In this document: in pieces, positions 16,987-26,032 of the stretch | How the letters are laid out: the number at the start of each line of letters is the position of its first letter | How positions within the stretch are numbered: the first letter of the stretch is position 1 | NCBI RefSeq assembly: GCF_013488225.1 | Contig: NZ_CP041238.1 | Span: 2,691,501-2,755,500, forward strand | Length of the DNA: 64,000 bases | Source: Sinorhizobium mexicanum | GTDB lineage: Bacteria > Pseudomonadota > Alphaproteobacteria > Rhizobiales > Rhizobiaceae | Direction of reading: 5' to 3' | The notes under the pieces: generated by a model | What the model was told of the DNA's origin: nothing | What the model saw: only the letters and a program-made list of their open reading frames with translations | The model's database searches: none | Position numbers and translations under genes: made by a program

Positions 16987-17865
16987 CTATCGCTTTCCCA
17001 GGAGCGGAAGTGTCTGCAGCGACTTCGACAGTTGGATCGCGCTCCACGGCATGTATTCGGCGATCGCCAGCCCGACGACGTCGGCTTCGGCATCCACGGC
17101 CGTGAGGATCCTTGCTACCTCCTCGAAGCGCATGCGCCCTTTGGCGACGCCTTCGTAGGTATTCGGCTTGGCCGCGGGATCCTGGAGAAGGAGGAAGTCG
17201 TAGAGCGTGGGATCGAGCACATCCAGGTCGAAATGCACCGCGACCTTCTTCGCGCCGGCAGCGCGCAGCCAGTCAAGGACGGGCTCGGCCGAGCCTGCCA
17301 GGTCTTCCGGGCTGAGACGCGCCAGTCCATGCTTGGCAATGAAGTCTGTTTCGAACGGCGTGGTTTCGGTCAGACCGACATAGAGGATCTGGCGCGCTTG
17401 CACCGGCTTCGGGACAGCGGCCACAAAATCGGGATCGCCTATCCCCATCAGCATGGCGAGCACATGCGCATGGGCATTTCGGAACTGCCCTGCCCCCATC
17501 ACGTCGGGGTGCGCATCCACCCACAGAACCGCCAGATCGTCGCCATAGCGCTCGTTGAGATAGGCAACCGGCGCGAGATTCACGAGGCAGTCGCCTCCGA
17601 GCGTGACGACAGCATCGGGACTGTGTCGGCGGATGGCCGACATGGCCGCCGCAGCGAGATCCAGAAGCGGTTGGCGGGAAACGATGCCTTGATCGGCCGG
17701 CCGAACATCGTCATGGGCTTCGGGCACCGCAACCGTCTCTTCCGGTCCGAGCGGCTCGGGGGCTATGGCGGCAAGAACGCGCGCGCCTATTCTGTAATCG
17801 GGGTGGTCGCCGCCCTGCCATTGAGGCAGGTTCAGGCGCAGAACCTTCTTCGGATCGATTGTCAT
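16987..17865 (-). CDS. arginase-fold protein with altered metal site
   Basis: 292 residues from ATG 17865 (an alternative ATG at 17889 has GGGGAG upstream and adds eight residues). Arginase/agmatinase motifs are visible: WVDAHPD (residues 116-121, metal ligands Asp/His/Asp) and VHFDLDVLDP (Asp214, Asp216, Asp219). The first motif, normally GGDH, reads GGDC (Cys93), so one Mn-ligand His is replaced. Downstream NAHAH (131-134) replaces the usual GNxHG. It may hydrolyse a different guanidino or ureohydrolase substrate, or have lost the binuclear centre. Divergent from a LysR gene that probably controls it. Confidence 0.82.
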   Translation of the reverse strand: MTIDPKKVLRLNLPQWQGGDHPDYRIGARVLAAIAPEPLGPEETVAVPEAHDDVRPADQGIVSRQPLLDLAAAAMSAIRRHSPDAVVTLGGDCLVNLAPVAYLNERYGDDLAVLWVDAHPDVMGAGQFRNAHAHVLAMLMGIGDPDFVAAVPKPVQARQILYVGLTETTPFETDFIAKHGLARLSPEDLAGSAEPVLDWLRAAGAKKVAVHFDLDVLDPTLYDFLLLQDPAAKPNTYEGVAKGRMRFEEVARILTAVDAEADVVGLAIAEYMPWSAIQLSKSLQTLPLLGKR

Positions 17866-17974
17866 CGTCTCACTCTTTCCTGTCAGCATCGGCACTCCCC
17901 TGTCGGGAGCAGGAAATAGCTGGTGATTGAAATCGGAAACAAAATGGCTCATCTGTGACATGTCTGTCCACGAG

Positions 17975-17992
17975 CGTGGACAATCCCAGCTG
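17975..17992. promoter_or_regulatory. palindromic site between arginase-fold gene and LysR
   Basis: Perfect dyad TGTCCAC-GAGC-GTGGACA in the 137-base divergent spacer, ending 10 bases before the LysR start. LysR proteins commonly bind such dyads to autoregulate and to control the divergent gene. Binding is inferred. Confidence 0.65.
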
Positions 17993-18002
17993 GAGAAACA
18001 CG

Positions 18003-18935
18003 ATGAACCAGTTGCTTGCGATGCGAGCCTTTGTGCGGGTCGTTGAATCCGGTTCTTTCCGGGGCGCTGCCAACCAGCTTCTGGTGCCGCGCTCGACAGT
18101 CAGCAAACTTGTGACGGATCTCGAAAAGCATCTCGGGACAAGGCTGATGCACAGGACCACGCGCAGCGTCGTGGTGACCCCGGAAGGCGAGGAATATTAT
18201 CGATATGCGGCGCGCCTGGTCGCGGAGGTCGACGAGGCCGACAGCGCCGTGCGCGGCAAGAAGGTGACGCCCAGGGGCCATCTTCGCATCGAATCTCACC
18301 CGACCTTCGCGCAGAATGTTCTGATCCCCCATCTCCCGGATTTCCATCGGCAATATCCGCAGATTTCCATCGCGTTGGGCATTGGCAACCGAACTGCAAA
18401 CATCATCGGGGAAGGCGTCGACTGCGCCATCCGCGCCGGCGACATCGGCGACGAGTCGCTCGTCGCAAGACATTTGTTCGATGCCGAGTTCGCCACATGT
18501 GCGTCGCCGGCCTACCTGGAGCGGATGGGGTTGCCCGCGTCTCCCGAAGATCTCGACGACAAACACGTCAAGGTCGGCTTTTTCTCACACGCCGACGGCA
18601 GGATGAAGCCTCTGGTCTTCACCAAACCGGACCGCAGATACGTCGTCAGCGATCTGCAGTTCTCGGCCAATGAAGACAATGGCCAGATTGCAATGATGCT
18701 GGCCGGGATGGGGATAGGCCAAAACCTGAGACCGTTCCTGCTGCCCTATCTGCAGTCGGGGCAACTGGTCGAGGTCCTCGGCGAATGGAGCCACCCGCCC
18801 CTGCCCTTCCATGTCGTTTATGCCTCGGGCAGGCATCAGAGCGCCCGGCTGAAGGTCTTCATCCAGTGGCTCGTCGAGCGCTTCGGAAAGACCAACAGAC
18901 CTCGCGTATCCAGCGGCGCCAGGCTAAATGCCTGA
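18003..18935 (+). CDS. LysR-family transcriptional regulator
   Basis: 310 residues from ATG 18003 (TGGAGAAACACG upstream; an in-frame start at 17955 would cover the palindrome and is rejected). The N-terminal winged helix reads MNQLLAMRAFVRVVESGSF ... LVPRSTVSKLVTDLEKHLG, then MHRTTRSVVVTPEG. The effector domain (about 90-295) follows. It belongs to the CrgA/AaeR-like branch by its N-terminal MNQLLAMRAFVRVVE. Divergent from the arginase-fold gene. The last 15 residues are unlike the rest of the family. Confidence 0.93.
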   Translation: MNQLLAMRAFVRVVESGSFRGAANQLLVPRSTVSKLVTDLEKHLGTRLMHRTTRSVVVTPEGEEYYRYAARLVAEVDEADSAVRGKKVTPRGHLRIESHPTFAQNVLIPHLPDFHRQYPQISIALGIGNRTANIIGEGVDCAIRAGDIGDESLVARHLFDAEFATCASPAYLERMGLPASPEDLDDKHVKVGFFSHADGRMKPLVFTKPDRRYVVSDLQFSANEDNGQIAMMLAGMGIGQNLRPFLLPYLQSGQLVEVLGEWSHPPLPFHVVYASGRHQSARLKVFIQWLVERFGKTNRPRVSSGARLNA

Positions 18936-19141
18936 TATCGCCTGCCGCAAGCAAAACCCGATCCTTTCTTAAAAGGGGAGAGAGAGTGACCAGCCGCCCT
19001 GTTGCCTGCGCCACCCCACGCCAACACCATCGCGGCGTCGGTCGCCAGCTTGTTCCGTCGCTGCTGTAAGCGGGCGAGGCCGAAGGCTGCGCAGGGCGAG
19101 GAAATCCGCCGCGGCCGGCCAGGACGCGGCGGTGGAGGCTG

Positions 19142-19702
19142 CTACTGGCCGTGGCCTGTCCCCATGTCGGCGGGGAGCATCAGGTGCTGATACTTGGTAC
19201 CGGGAAACATCACGTAGGCATGCGCTGGATTGGCGTCCACCTCGTGCGGATAATTGGCCGCCATCTCGTGCGCTGCCTTCCCGACTATCATGACATGCGG
19301 GCCCGTCCGAATCCAATGCGATTTGTCAGTCGCATAGGGATCATGGTTGCTGGTGCCCAGGTCTCCGGCAAACATGTAGATGAAGCCGGTCTTGTCCGGC
19401 GGTTCGGCCTGGGTCGAAATCGCCCTGAACCATTCGAGCCCGACGGCATCGGCACACCACGGCTCGCCGCTCATATCGACGGCGCAAGTCCACATGTTCG
19501 TTCCGGTCCTGATGGGGGTAACCTTGAAGCCCTCACCTATCCGAATGATTGTGGCATTCATCCCGATATCCGCTGGGGCAGCGGACATCGCCTTTGCAAT
19601 GAACTCGGGATCTCCCTTGGGAACCTCCGCCGTAAGTTCAGCGGCGAGGCTGGGGGAAGAGAACGCTAACGTGACCGACGCGAGGGTAAAGAGCCATCTC
19701 AT
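19142..19702 (-). CDS. secreted protein of unknown function
   Basis: 186 residues with a clear Sec signal peptide (MRWLFTLASVTLAFSSPSLAAE, cleavage after about 20). The mature part has two Cys (WTCAVDMSGEPWCAD) that could form a disulphide, and several Trp/His/Tyr-rich segments (SNHDPYATDKSHW, and MFPGTKYQHL near the C-terminus). I recognise no catalytic motif. It is probably periplasmic. It stands alone between a convergent LysR and the DUF3095 gene, with a roughly 220-base spacer upstream (19703-19923) in which I see no gene. Confidence 0.7.
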   Translation of the reverse strand: MRWLFTLASVTLAFSSPSLAAELTAEVPKGDPEFIAKAMSAAPADIGMNATIIRIGEGFKVTPIRTGTNMWTCAVDMSGEPWCADAVGLEWFRAISTQAEPPDKTGFIYMFAGDLGTSNHDPYATDKSHWIRTGPHVMIVGKAAHEMAANYPHEVDANPAHAYVMFPGTKYQHLMLPADMGTGHGQ

Positions 19703-19923
19703 GGCTGCCTCCTGTTGTGAGCGGCCGGCCCGGCTAACCTAGCGCAGAAGTCGTACTCAGAGAAGAGGTTCAAATAGGCGAGACGAAGGACAGAAAACCA
19801 CCCGATCCGGAGTTGGTACTCTGACGTTCGAGCTCTGAATCGGACCGGAATCTGACGCGAGCGGTCGTTCCTGCCGAACGGGGTGATTTCCTCCCAATTC
19901 GGCTCGCTCGCCCATGGCTTCAC

Positions 19924-20961
19924 CTAACGTAATGACGCGGCGGAAAGCCCCTTTGCCTCCATCATTTCGGCTGCCTTGGCGTAGCCGCCGTCCATGCCGT
20001 CGAGGAAGTGCAGATGCGAATCCGGCCGATCGGACGGCACGAGGCAGGTCATCAGCGCGTGAGACTGGCGATGCAGTCCGAAGTTGACCTCGCCACGCGC
20101 CCTTGCCGCGACAAGGATGGCTTCGACCGCTTCGATCTGTTCGGCCGTGCAGTCGAGCGTCAGGCGCAAACCATCGTCGTATTTGCGGAAGTCGGAGTTG
20201 AAGGCGACCTCCGCCCACATTTTCGGATCGACGTAGGTGGCCTTGTTCTTGGGAATGCCCATGTCCTGCGGCACCGGATGGGACTGCCGCGATGCGGCGT
20301 TGAAGACCGCCAGTACCTGCCTGGCGAGCGCCGCAAAGACCTCTGGGCTCGTATGCTCAAAGGGCTCGACCAGCAGCGAGAGGATCTCGCCCTGCTGGCT
20401 CGCGAACGGCGTCCATTCGCACGTGAGCCCGGTCAGATCCGGTTTCGTCGTGTACCTGCCCGGCTTGACCAGGTACCGCCCCTTCTTGATGCGCTCTTCC
20501 GCCCATTTGAGCCCACCGCCCGAAAACATCGCATAGGTGGCGCTTTCCGAGGCCGCGTATCGTGCGACGCGCACGTCCCGCCCGCCGGCGCGGATTTCGC
20601 CGACAGGCAGCAAGCCAATTCGAAGATTGAGACCAAGATTGGTCTTGGCAAAGGCCGCGACCTGTCGCAAAGCCGACGTGGCGACCATGAAGCCTTCTGG
20701 CGGCAAGGCAAATGCAGCGCCGTCGCCACGAAACACGAAGGGGAAATCGAAGGCGCCCCAGGCGTTGCCGAGCGCGGCAATGATCGACGCGCCGGCGTAG
20801 TTGACGTCTTCGTAGCGCCCGGAGCGGATCGCCGACGTCGAGCCGACAACATCTGTTATCCCGACCAGCCAATCATCTGGCAGTGGCTCGTAGATCGACG
20901 GATCGAGCACAAGCGAAAACTCGCCGTAGGCTTGCGGTGGCTCTGCGCGGCTGTCGGTCAT
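19924..20961 (-). CDS. DUF3095 protein (cyclase-like)
   Basis: 345 residues from ATG 20961 (AAGGGA upstream). The longer in-frame start at 21183 only translates the tandem repeat and is rejected. The N-terminal half resembles the class III cyclase fold: VGITDVVGSTSAI (compare TDIVGST of cyclases) and FVFRGDGAAFALP (compare GDG loop). The C-terminal half (about 170-345) is the DUF3095-specific region. Whether it makes a cyclic nucleotide is unknown; the family is annotated only as a domain of unknown function. The upstream spacer carries a triple tandem repeat. Confidence 0.82.
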   Translation of the reverse strand: MTDSRAEPPQAYGEFSLVLDPSIYEPLPDDWLVGITDVVGSTSAIRSGRYEDVNYAGASIIAALGNAWGAFDFPFVFRGDGAAFALPPEGFMVATSALRQVAAFAKTNLGLNLRIGLLPVGEIRAGGRDVRVARYAASESATYAMFSGGGLKWAEERIKKGRYLVKPGRYTTKPDLTGLTCEWTPFASQQGEILSLLVEPFEHTSPEVFAALARQVLAVFNAASRQSHPVPQDMGIPKNKATYVDPKMWAEVAFNSDFRKYDDGLRLTLDCTAEQIEAVEAILVAARARGEVNFGLHRQSHALMTCLVPSDRPDSHLHFLDGMDGGYAKAAEMMEAKGLSAASLR

Positions 20962-21060
20962 CGCGTGTTTTTCCCTTGTGGTCGTATCAGCAAGGCGTCG
21001 GGTCCGCCTACGCGAGCGGTTCGCTGCTTCGTTGAACCAGCGAACCGCTCTATGCTTTGA

Positions 21061-21224
21061 ACTCACGCAATTCCTCAACGGAAAACCGCTACACACTTTT
21101 CCTGGAATTGCTTTGAAACTCACGCAATTCCTCAACGGAAAACCGCTACACACTTTTCCTGAAATTGCTTTGAACTCACGCAATTCCTGAACGGAAAACC
21201 GCTACACACTTTTCCTGGAATTGC
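21061..21224. repeat. three tandem copies of a 56-57-bp palindromic repeat
   Basis: Units begin at about 21061, 21118 and 21174. Each contains GCAATTCC ... GGAATTGC as arms enclosing ACGGAAAACCGCTACACAC (near-identical in all three; differences are TCAACG/TGAACG and CCTGGAATT/CCTGAAATT). A single diverged copy in the opposite orientation lies at 60087-60148. This is a dispersed intergenic repeat that has been locally amplified upstream of the DUF3095 gene and downstream of ohr. Confidence 0.9.
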
Positions 21225-21251
21225 TTGAGAGGCAGACCCCAGCGATCCCGT

Positions 21252-21647
21252 TCAGATGAGGCTGGTGGTCACGTCGATGTTGCCGTGCGTAGCCTTGGAG
21301 TACGGGCAGATCCCATGCGCCGCCGCGAGCAGCTCTTCACCCAACTCGCGATCGATACCCGGCAGGCTCACGTTGAGACGCGCCCGCAGGAAGTAGGAGC
21401 CGTCGTCGACATTGAGATCGATCTCGGCATCGACCTCGGGACCCGCCGGTAGCTTGACGTTTCTCTGCGAGGCGGCGAGCTCGATCGCTCCCATGTAACA
21501 GGCCGACCAGGCGGCGCCGAAAAGCTGCTCGGCGGCGGGATGCGGCTGCGAAAGCTTCAGGTCAAGCTTGCCGTCGCTGCTTCGTGTGCCGCCATTGCGG
21601 CCGCTGGTATTGTGGGTCTTGCCGGTGAAAATAAGCTTCTCGGTCAT
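21252..21647 (-). CDS. ohr: organic hydroperoxide resistance protein Ohr
   Basis: 131 residues from ATG 21647 (AAAGGA upstream); the longer frame to 21866 lacks a ribosome site and reads through operators. Ohr is a cytoplasmic thiol peroxidase that reduces organic hydroperoxides using lipoylated-protein electrons. The two catalytic Cys are in place: WSACYMGA (Cys50) and HGICPYSKAT (Cys114), with the expected Glu (AAEQLFGAAW, Glu40) and an N-terminal Arg (GGTR). Size and N-terminus (KLIFTGKTHNTSGRNGGTRS) are typical. Upstream boxes match those of ohrR at 12.4 kb, implying repression by that regulator. Confidence 0.93.
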   Translation of the reverse strand: MTEKLIFTGKTHNTSGRNGGTRSSDGKLDLKLSQPHPAAEQLFGAAWSACYMGAIELAASQRNVKLPAGPEVDAEIDLNVDDGSYFLRARLNVSLPGIDRELGEELLAAAHGICPYSKATHGNIDVTTSLI

Positions 21648-21665
21648 TGGGAAATCCTTTCTGGT

Positions 21666-21756
21666 CCAGTTAACTCGGATCCGCTTCAATCGGATGAGCT
21701 GTAAATACGCAAGAGAGATGGCCGTGTCAATCGGTTTCGATTTACTCGGATACGAT
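21666..21756. promoter_or_regulatory. two OhrR-like operator boxes upstream of ohr
   Basis: Boxes at 21666-21684 and 21738-21756. Read on the minus strand they are GCGGATCCGAGTTAACTGG and ATCGTATCCGAGTAAATCG, sharing CGNATCCGAGTNAA. The outer box with its flank (CGATTTACTCGGATACGATT on the plus strand, then TATTTATTG) is nearly the same as the copy before ohrR. Confidence 0.65.
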
Positions 21757-21888
21757 TTATTTATTGAATGGCATCGCGGGCGACGGACAACGCCCTTAGG
21801 CTCTGAAGGCCCTTTCGATTTTTTCTGTGCCCGAAGAGCTTTTTGTGCGAAATTGGCGCTGCCCATTCCGAAGGCATTACCGCTGCTG

Positions 21889-21990
21889 CATGTTTCCTTA
21901 GATCGGAGCTGAATTAAGGATTAAAACATGCAGCAATTTCAAAGTACTGCCGCGTCCGTTGTGCGTCTTGTCAGACGCGCGGCGCTGTAG
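21889..21990 (+). repeat. three-hairpin intergenic mosaic repeat, copy 2
   Basis: CATGTTT ... AAACATG arms around a TTAGATCGGAGCTGAATTAA core, then CAATTTCAAAG, then GCGTCTTGTCAGACGC and the GGCGCTGTAG end. It is complete. It lies between the ohr promoter region and the phosphoketolase gene, about 110 bases before the latter's start. Confidence 0.85.
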
Positions 21991-22102
21991 GGGGCCGCAG
22001 CGGATATGGAGGATATGCCGCTGCCGCGCGTTGTGAGTTCCGACGTCCGCATCTCGTAAATCGTAGCACTGTCACATTCCGACTTTCGCTCAGGAGGGTT
22101 CG

Positions 22103-24541
22103 ATGTCTACGCTTGAGACCGCACAAGAAATCCGAACGGAGACTCCGCTCTCGTCTGATGAGTTGCATCTGCTCGATGCCTACTGGCGAGCTTCCAACTA
22201 TCTCTCGGTCGGCCAGATATACCTGCTCGACAATCCGCTGCTCAAAGAGCCGCTGAAGCGCGAGCACATCAAGCCGCGGCTGCTCGGCCACTGGGGAACC
22301 TCCCCCGGCCTCAACATGCTCTATGTGCACCTGAACCGGGTGATCAAGCGCGACGACCTCAACATGATCTACATCATCGGCCCCGGCCATGGCGGGCCGT
22401 CACTCGTCGCTCACGCTTATCTCGAAGGCACCTACAGCGAGGTCTATCCCAATATCAGCCAGGATGCGGAGGGTTTGAAGCGGCTGTTCAAGCAGTTCAG
22501 CTTCCCCGGCGGCATACCGAGCCATGTCGCGCCTGAGACGCCCGGCAGCATCCACGAGGGCGGCGAACTCGGATATGCGTTGAGCCATGCCTACGGCGCC
22601 GCGTTCGACAACCCCGACCTGATCGTCGCCTGCGTCGTCGGCGACGGGGAGGCCGAAACCGGGCCGCTCGCTACCGGTTGGCAGGGCAACAAATTCCTCA
22701 ATCCGGCCCGCGACGGCTGCGTGCTGCCGATCCTCCACCTGAACGGCTACAAGATTGCCAACCCCTGCTTCCTCGCCCGCATCCCAAAAGAGGAGTTGCA
22801 AAAGTTCTTCGAGGGGATGGGCTACAAGCCCTATTTCGTCGAAGGACGCGACCCGGAGGACGTACACCGACAACTGGCCGGCGTGCTCGACACCGCCGTC
22901 GCCGAGATCCGGAAAATCTGGGCCGATGCAAACAGCGGCAATCTCAAGCGTCCGGCTTGGCCGATGATCGTGTTCCGGACGCCAAAGGGCTGGACATGCC
23001 CGGCGGAGATCGACGGCAAGAAGTGCGAGGACTACTGGCGGTCGCATCAGGTGCCCATGGGCGAGATGGACAAGCCGGAGCATATCCGCATCCTCGAACA
23101 ATGGATGAAGAGCTATCGACCCGAGGAGCTTTTCGACGACGCCGGCCGGTTCAAGGCCGAGATCGCATCGCTCGCTCCGGCGGGCCGTCGCCGCATGAGC
23201 GACAATCCGCACGCCAACGGCGGACTGCTGCTGCGTGATCTGAAGATGCCGGATTTCCGCGACTACGCCGTCGAGTTTTCAGGCCACGGTGCGACCGTAG
23301 CCGAGTCCGCCCGCGTGATGGGCACGTTCCTGCGCGACGTGATGAAGCTGAACATGGAGGCCAGGAACTTCCGTCTGTTCAGCCCCGACGAGAACAACTC
23401 CAATCGCTGGCAGGATGTGCTGCAGGTGACCAACCGCTGCTACATGGCGGACATCTACCCGGAGGACGACCATCTCTCGCCGGACGGCCGCGTCATGGAA
23501 GTGCTGAGCGAACACCAGTGCCAGGGATGGCTCGAAGGCTATCTGCTGACCGGCCGCCACGGCTTCTTCTCCTGCTACGAGGCCTTTATCCACATCATCG
23601 ACTCGATGTTCAACCAGCACGCCAAGTGGCTGAAAGTGTGCAACGAGATCCCGTGGCGCAGACCCATCGGCTCGCTGAACTACTTCCTGAGCTCCCATGT
23701 GTGGCGGCAGGACCACAACGGCTTTAGCCATCAGGATCCCGGATTCATCGACCACGTCGTCAACAAGAAGGCGGACGTGATCCGCGTCTATCTGCCGCCG
23801 GATGCCAACACCCTGCTCTGCGTGACGGACCACTGCCTGCGCAGCCGCGACTACGTCAACGTGGTCGTCGCCGGCAAGCAGCCGGCGCCGCAATGGCTGA
23901 CCATGTCGGAGGCCGTGCGGCACTGCGCCATGGGCGTCAGCATCTGGGATTGGGCGAGCAGCGACCAGGGCAGCGAGCCCGATGTCGTCATGGCCTGCTG
24001 CGGCGACGTTCCGACGCTCGAAACGCTGGCGGCGGTGCAGCTGCTCCGCGAGCATCTGCCAGAGTTGAAGGTCAGGGTCGTCAATGTCGTGAACCTGATG
24101 AAGCTGCAGCCGGAGAAAGAGCATCCGCATGGACTGTCGGACCGCGATTTCGACGGCCTCTTTACGAGGGACAAGCCGATCATCTTCGCCTTCCACGGCT
24201 ATCCGTGGCTGATCCACCGGCTCACCTATCGCCGGACGAACCACGACAATCTTCACGTGCGCGGCTACAAGGAAGAGGGCACGACGACCACCCCGTTCGA
24301 CATGGTGGTGCTGAACGAGCTCGATCGCTTCCACCTGGTCGAGGACGTCATCGACCGGTTGCCGCAACTCGGTGCGCGTGCGGCCTATTTCAAGCAGGCG
24401 ATCCACGCGAAGCTGATCGAGCATCGCGAGCATATCGAAAAATACGGCGACGACATGCCCCAGATCAGCGGCTGGAAGTGGGGCGCGAAGAGTACCCCAC
24501 CGGCCCGCCCGAGGACATCGACCGAGGGAGACAACGTCTGA
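22103..24541 (+). CDS. xfp: xylulose-5-phosphate/fructose-6-phosphate phosphoketolase
   Basis: 812 residues, full length for the family; AGGAGG seven bases before the ATG. It splits xylulose 5-phosphate (or fructose 6-phosphate) with phosphate into acetyl phosphate and an aldose phosphate, using thiamine diphosphate and Mg. Visible motifs: [17 protein letters not shown] (about 93-109), the TPP-binding [19 protein letters not shown] (about 181-199) ending in the metal region [11 protein letters not shown], and the pyrimidine-domain [14 protein letters not shown] (about 430). The C-terminal XFP_C region reads [14 protein letters not shown]. Acetate kinase or phosphotransacetylase, common partners, are not adjacent. 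The next gene begins 30 bases after the stop. Confidence 0.95.
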   Translation: MSTLETAQEIRTETPLSSDELHLLDAYWRASNYLSVGQIYLLDNPLLKEPLKREHIKPRLLGHWGTSPGLNMLYVHLNRVIKRDDLNMIYIIGPGHGGPSLVAHAYLEGTYSEVYPNISQDAEGLKRLFKQFSFPGGIPSHVAPETPGSIHEGGELGYALSHAYGAAFDNPDLIVACVVGDGEAETGPLATGWQGNKFLNPARDGCVLPILHLNGYKIANPCFLARIPKEELQKFFEGMGYKPYFVEGRDPEDVHRQLAGVLDTAVAEIRKIWADANSGNLKRPAWPMIVFRTPKGWTCPAEIDGKKCEDYWRSHQVPMGEMDKPEHIRILEQWMKSYRPEELFDDAGRFKAEIASLAPAGRRRMSDNPHANGGLLLRDLKMPDFRDYAVEFSGHGATVAESARVMGTFLRDVMKLNMEARNFRLFSPDENNSNRWQDVLQVTNRCYMADIYPEDDHLSPDGRVMEVLSEHQCQGWLEGYLLTGRHGFFSCYEAFIHIIDSMFNQHAKWLKVCNEIPWRRPIGSLNYFLSSHVWRQDHNGFSHQDPGFIDHVVNKKADVIRVYLPPDANTLLCVTDHCLRSRDYVNVVVAGKQPAPQWLTMSEAVRHCAMGVSIWDWASSDQGSEPDVVMACCGDVPTLETLAAVQLLREHLPELKVRVVNVVNLMKLQPEKEHPHGLSDRDFDGLFTRDKPIIFAFHGYPWLIHRLTYRRTNHDNLHVRGYKEEGTTTTPFDMVVLNELDRFHLVEDVIDRLPQLGARAAYFKQAIHAKLIEHREHIEKYGDDMPQISGWKWGAKSTPPARPRTSTEGDNV

Positions 24542-24571
24542 GCGAGACTGCTGCCGTAGCGGACCAGCAAT

Positions 24572-25891
24572 ATGTCACGGATGCTCTCGATCGCCCCGAA
24601 GCTGCAGCGCATGCCGACCGAGCAGGACCTCGGTCGGCTGCAGTTCACGACGATTCTCTACTGCCTTCAGTGCACCAATCCCGATAACGGCCTCGTCCGC
24701 GACAAGACCGCGCCCGACGCGCCGGCGAGCATCGCGGCGATCGGCATGGCGCTGGCGACGCTTCCCGTGGTCGTCGAGCGCGGCGTCCTGATCCGCAAGT
24801 TCGCCGCCAAGCTCGCCCGCAGAAAGCTGGCGTTTCTGCTGGCATGCCCCCAGGGACCGGAGCCCGACGCGTCGGGCTACAAGGGTTTCTTCTATCATTT
24901 CCTCGACATCGAGACCGGCCGCCGGGTCTGGCAGTGCGAGCTGTCGACGATCGACTCGGCCTTCCTCTTCGCCGGCGCCCTGACCGCTGCCGCCTATTTC
25001 GACGGGGACAGCCCAGACGAGGTGGAGGTCCGGTGGCTTGCCAACACGCTCTACGAACGGGCCGACTGGAACTGGGCCTGCGACCACGGGCTTACCCTGA
25101 CCCATGGATGGCGGCCGGAGAGCGGGTTCATCCCCTATCGCTGGCGCGGTTACGACGAGGGCCTGCTGCTCTACATCCTCGGGCTGGGATCGCCGACGCA
25201 TCCGCTGCCGCCCGAAGCCTATTCCGCCTATACCGAGAGCTACGAATGGCGAAACATCTATGGGCGCGAGTTGCTCTATTCAGGACCGCTCTTCACCCAC
25301 CAGCTCTCGCACATGTGGATCGACTTCCGCGGTATCCGCGATGAATTCATGCGCCATCACGACAGCGATTACTTCCAGAACAGCCGCCATGCGACCTATG
25401 TCCAGCGCGAGTACGCCATCCGCAACCCGCTGAACTTTGCGGGTTACGGCGAGCACTGCTGGGGATTCACCGCCAGCGACGGCCCCGGCTGGGTCAAGAG
25501 AAACGTCGATGGCGGGGAAAGGGAGTTCTACGACTATATCGCCCGCGGCGCCCCCTTCGGACCGGACGACGGCACCGTCTCGCCCTGGGTGGTCGTGGCG
25601 TCCCTGCCCTTCGCTCCGGAGATCGTCATTCCGACCGTCTGGAACTTTGCGAGGATGCCCTTGGGAATGACCCGCCTCTACGGCTTCAAGCCATCCTTCA
25701 ACCGGACTTTTACGGTCGAAGACAGCGACCCGGGTTGGTGGGTAAGCCCTTACCACTTCGGCGTCGACCAGGGCCCGGTGGTGCTGATGATCGAAAACTA
25801 CCGCACCGGCCTCCTCTGGAACATCATGCGCCATTGCCAGCCGATCGTCGCCGGACTGCGCCGCGCGGGATTTTCCGGCGGCTGGCTCTGA
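24572..25891 (+). CDS. glycoamylase-domain protein
   Basis: 439 residues. The central and C-terminal part matches the glycoamylase-like (alpha/alpha-barrel) domain also found in cyclic beta-glucan synthases: GLTLTHGWRPESGFIPYRW, then YDEGLLLYILGLGSPTHPLP, the FTHQLSHMWIDFRG segment, and ENPLNFAGYG-like (RNPLNFAGYGEHCWG). There is no signal peptide, implying a cytoplasmic enzyme acting on oligo- or polyglucan. It follows xfp by 30 bases and is very likely co-transcribed, suggesting sugar release feeding phosphoketolase. Ribosome site before ATG 24572 is weak. The substrate is unproven. Confidence 0.83.
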   Translation: MSRMLSIAPKLQRMPTEQDLGRLQFTTILYCLQCTNPDNGLVRDKTAPDAPASIAAIGMALATLPVVVERGVLIRKFAAKLARRKLAFLLACPQGPEPDASGYKGFFYHFLDIETGRRVWQCELSTIDSAFLFAGALTAAAYFDGDSPDEVEVRWLANTLYERADWNWACDHGLTLTHGWRPESGFIPYRWRGYDEGLLLYILGLGSPTHPLPPEAYSAYTESYEWRNIYGRELLYSGPLFTHQLSHMWIDFRGIRDEFMRHHDSDYFQNSRHATYVQREYAIRNPLNFAGYGEHCWGFTASDGPGWVKRNVDGGEREFYDYIARGAPFGPDDGTVSPWVVVASLPFAPEIVIPTVWNFARMPLGMTRLYGFKPSFNRTFTVEDSDPGWWVSPYHFGVDQGPVVLMIENYRTGLLWNIMRHCQPIVAGLRRAGFSGGWL

Positions 25892-26032
25892 GGGCGTGCG
25901 GCATTACTGGCTTGGATCTTCACCCCTGAAACGGACCTGCGCGTAGGCGGGCCGACCGAAGACTGGTAGAGTAGTCATTCGGCAACCTTCGGGCGCCAAG
26001 AACCAACCGGAGCGTGCCGGGAGGGGGCATCC

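Noticed and set aside
20962..21183. N-terminal extension of the DUF3095 protein
   Set aside because: The extra 74 residues are direct translation of the tandem DNA repeat (SGKVCSGFPLRNCVS twice), and ATG 20961 has a ribosome site.
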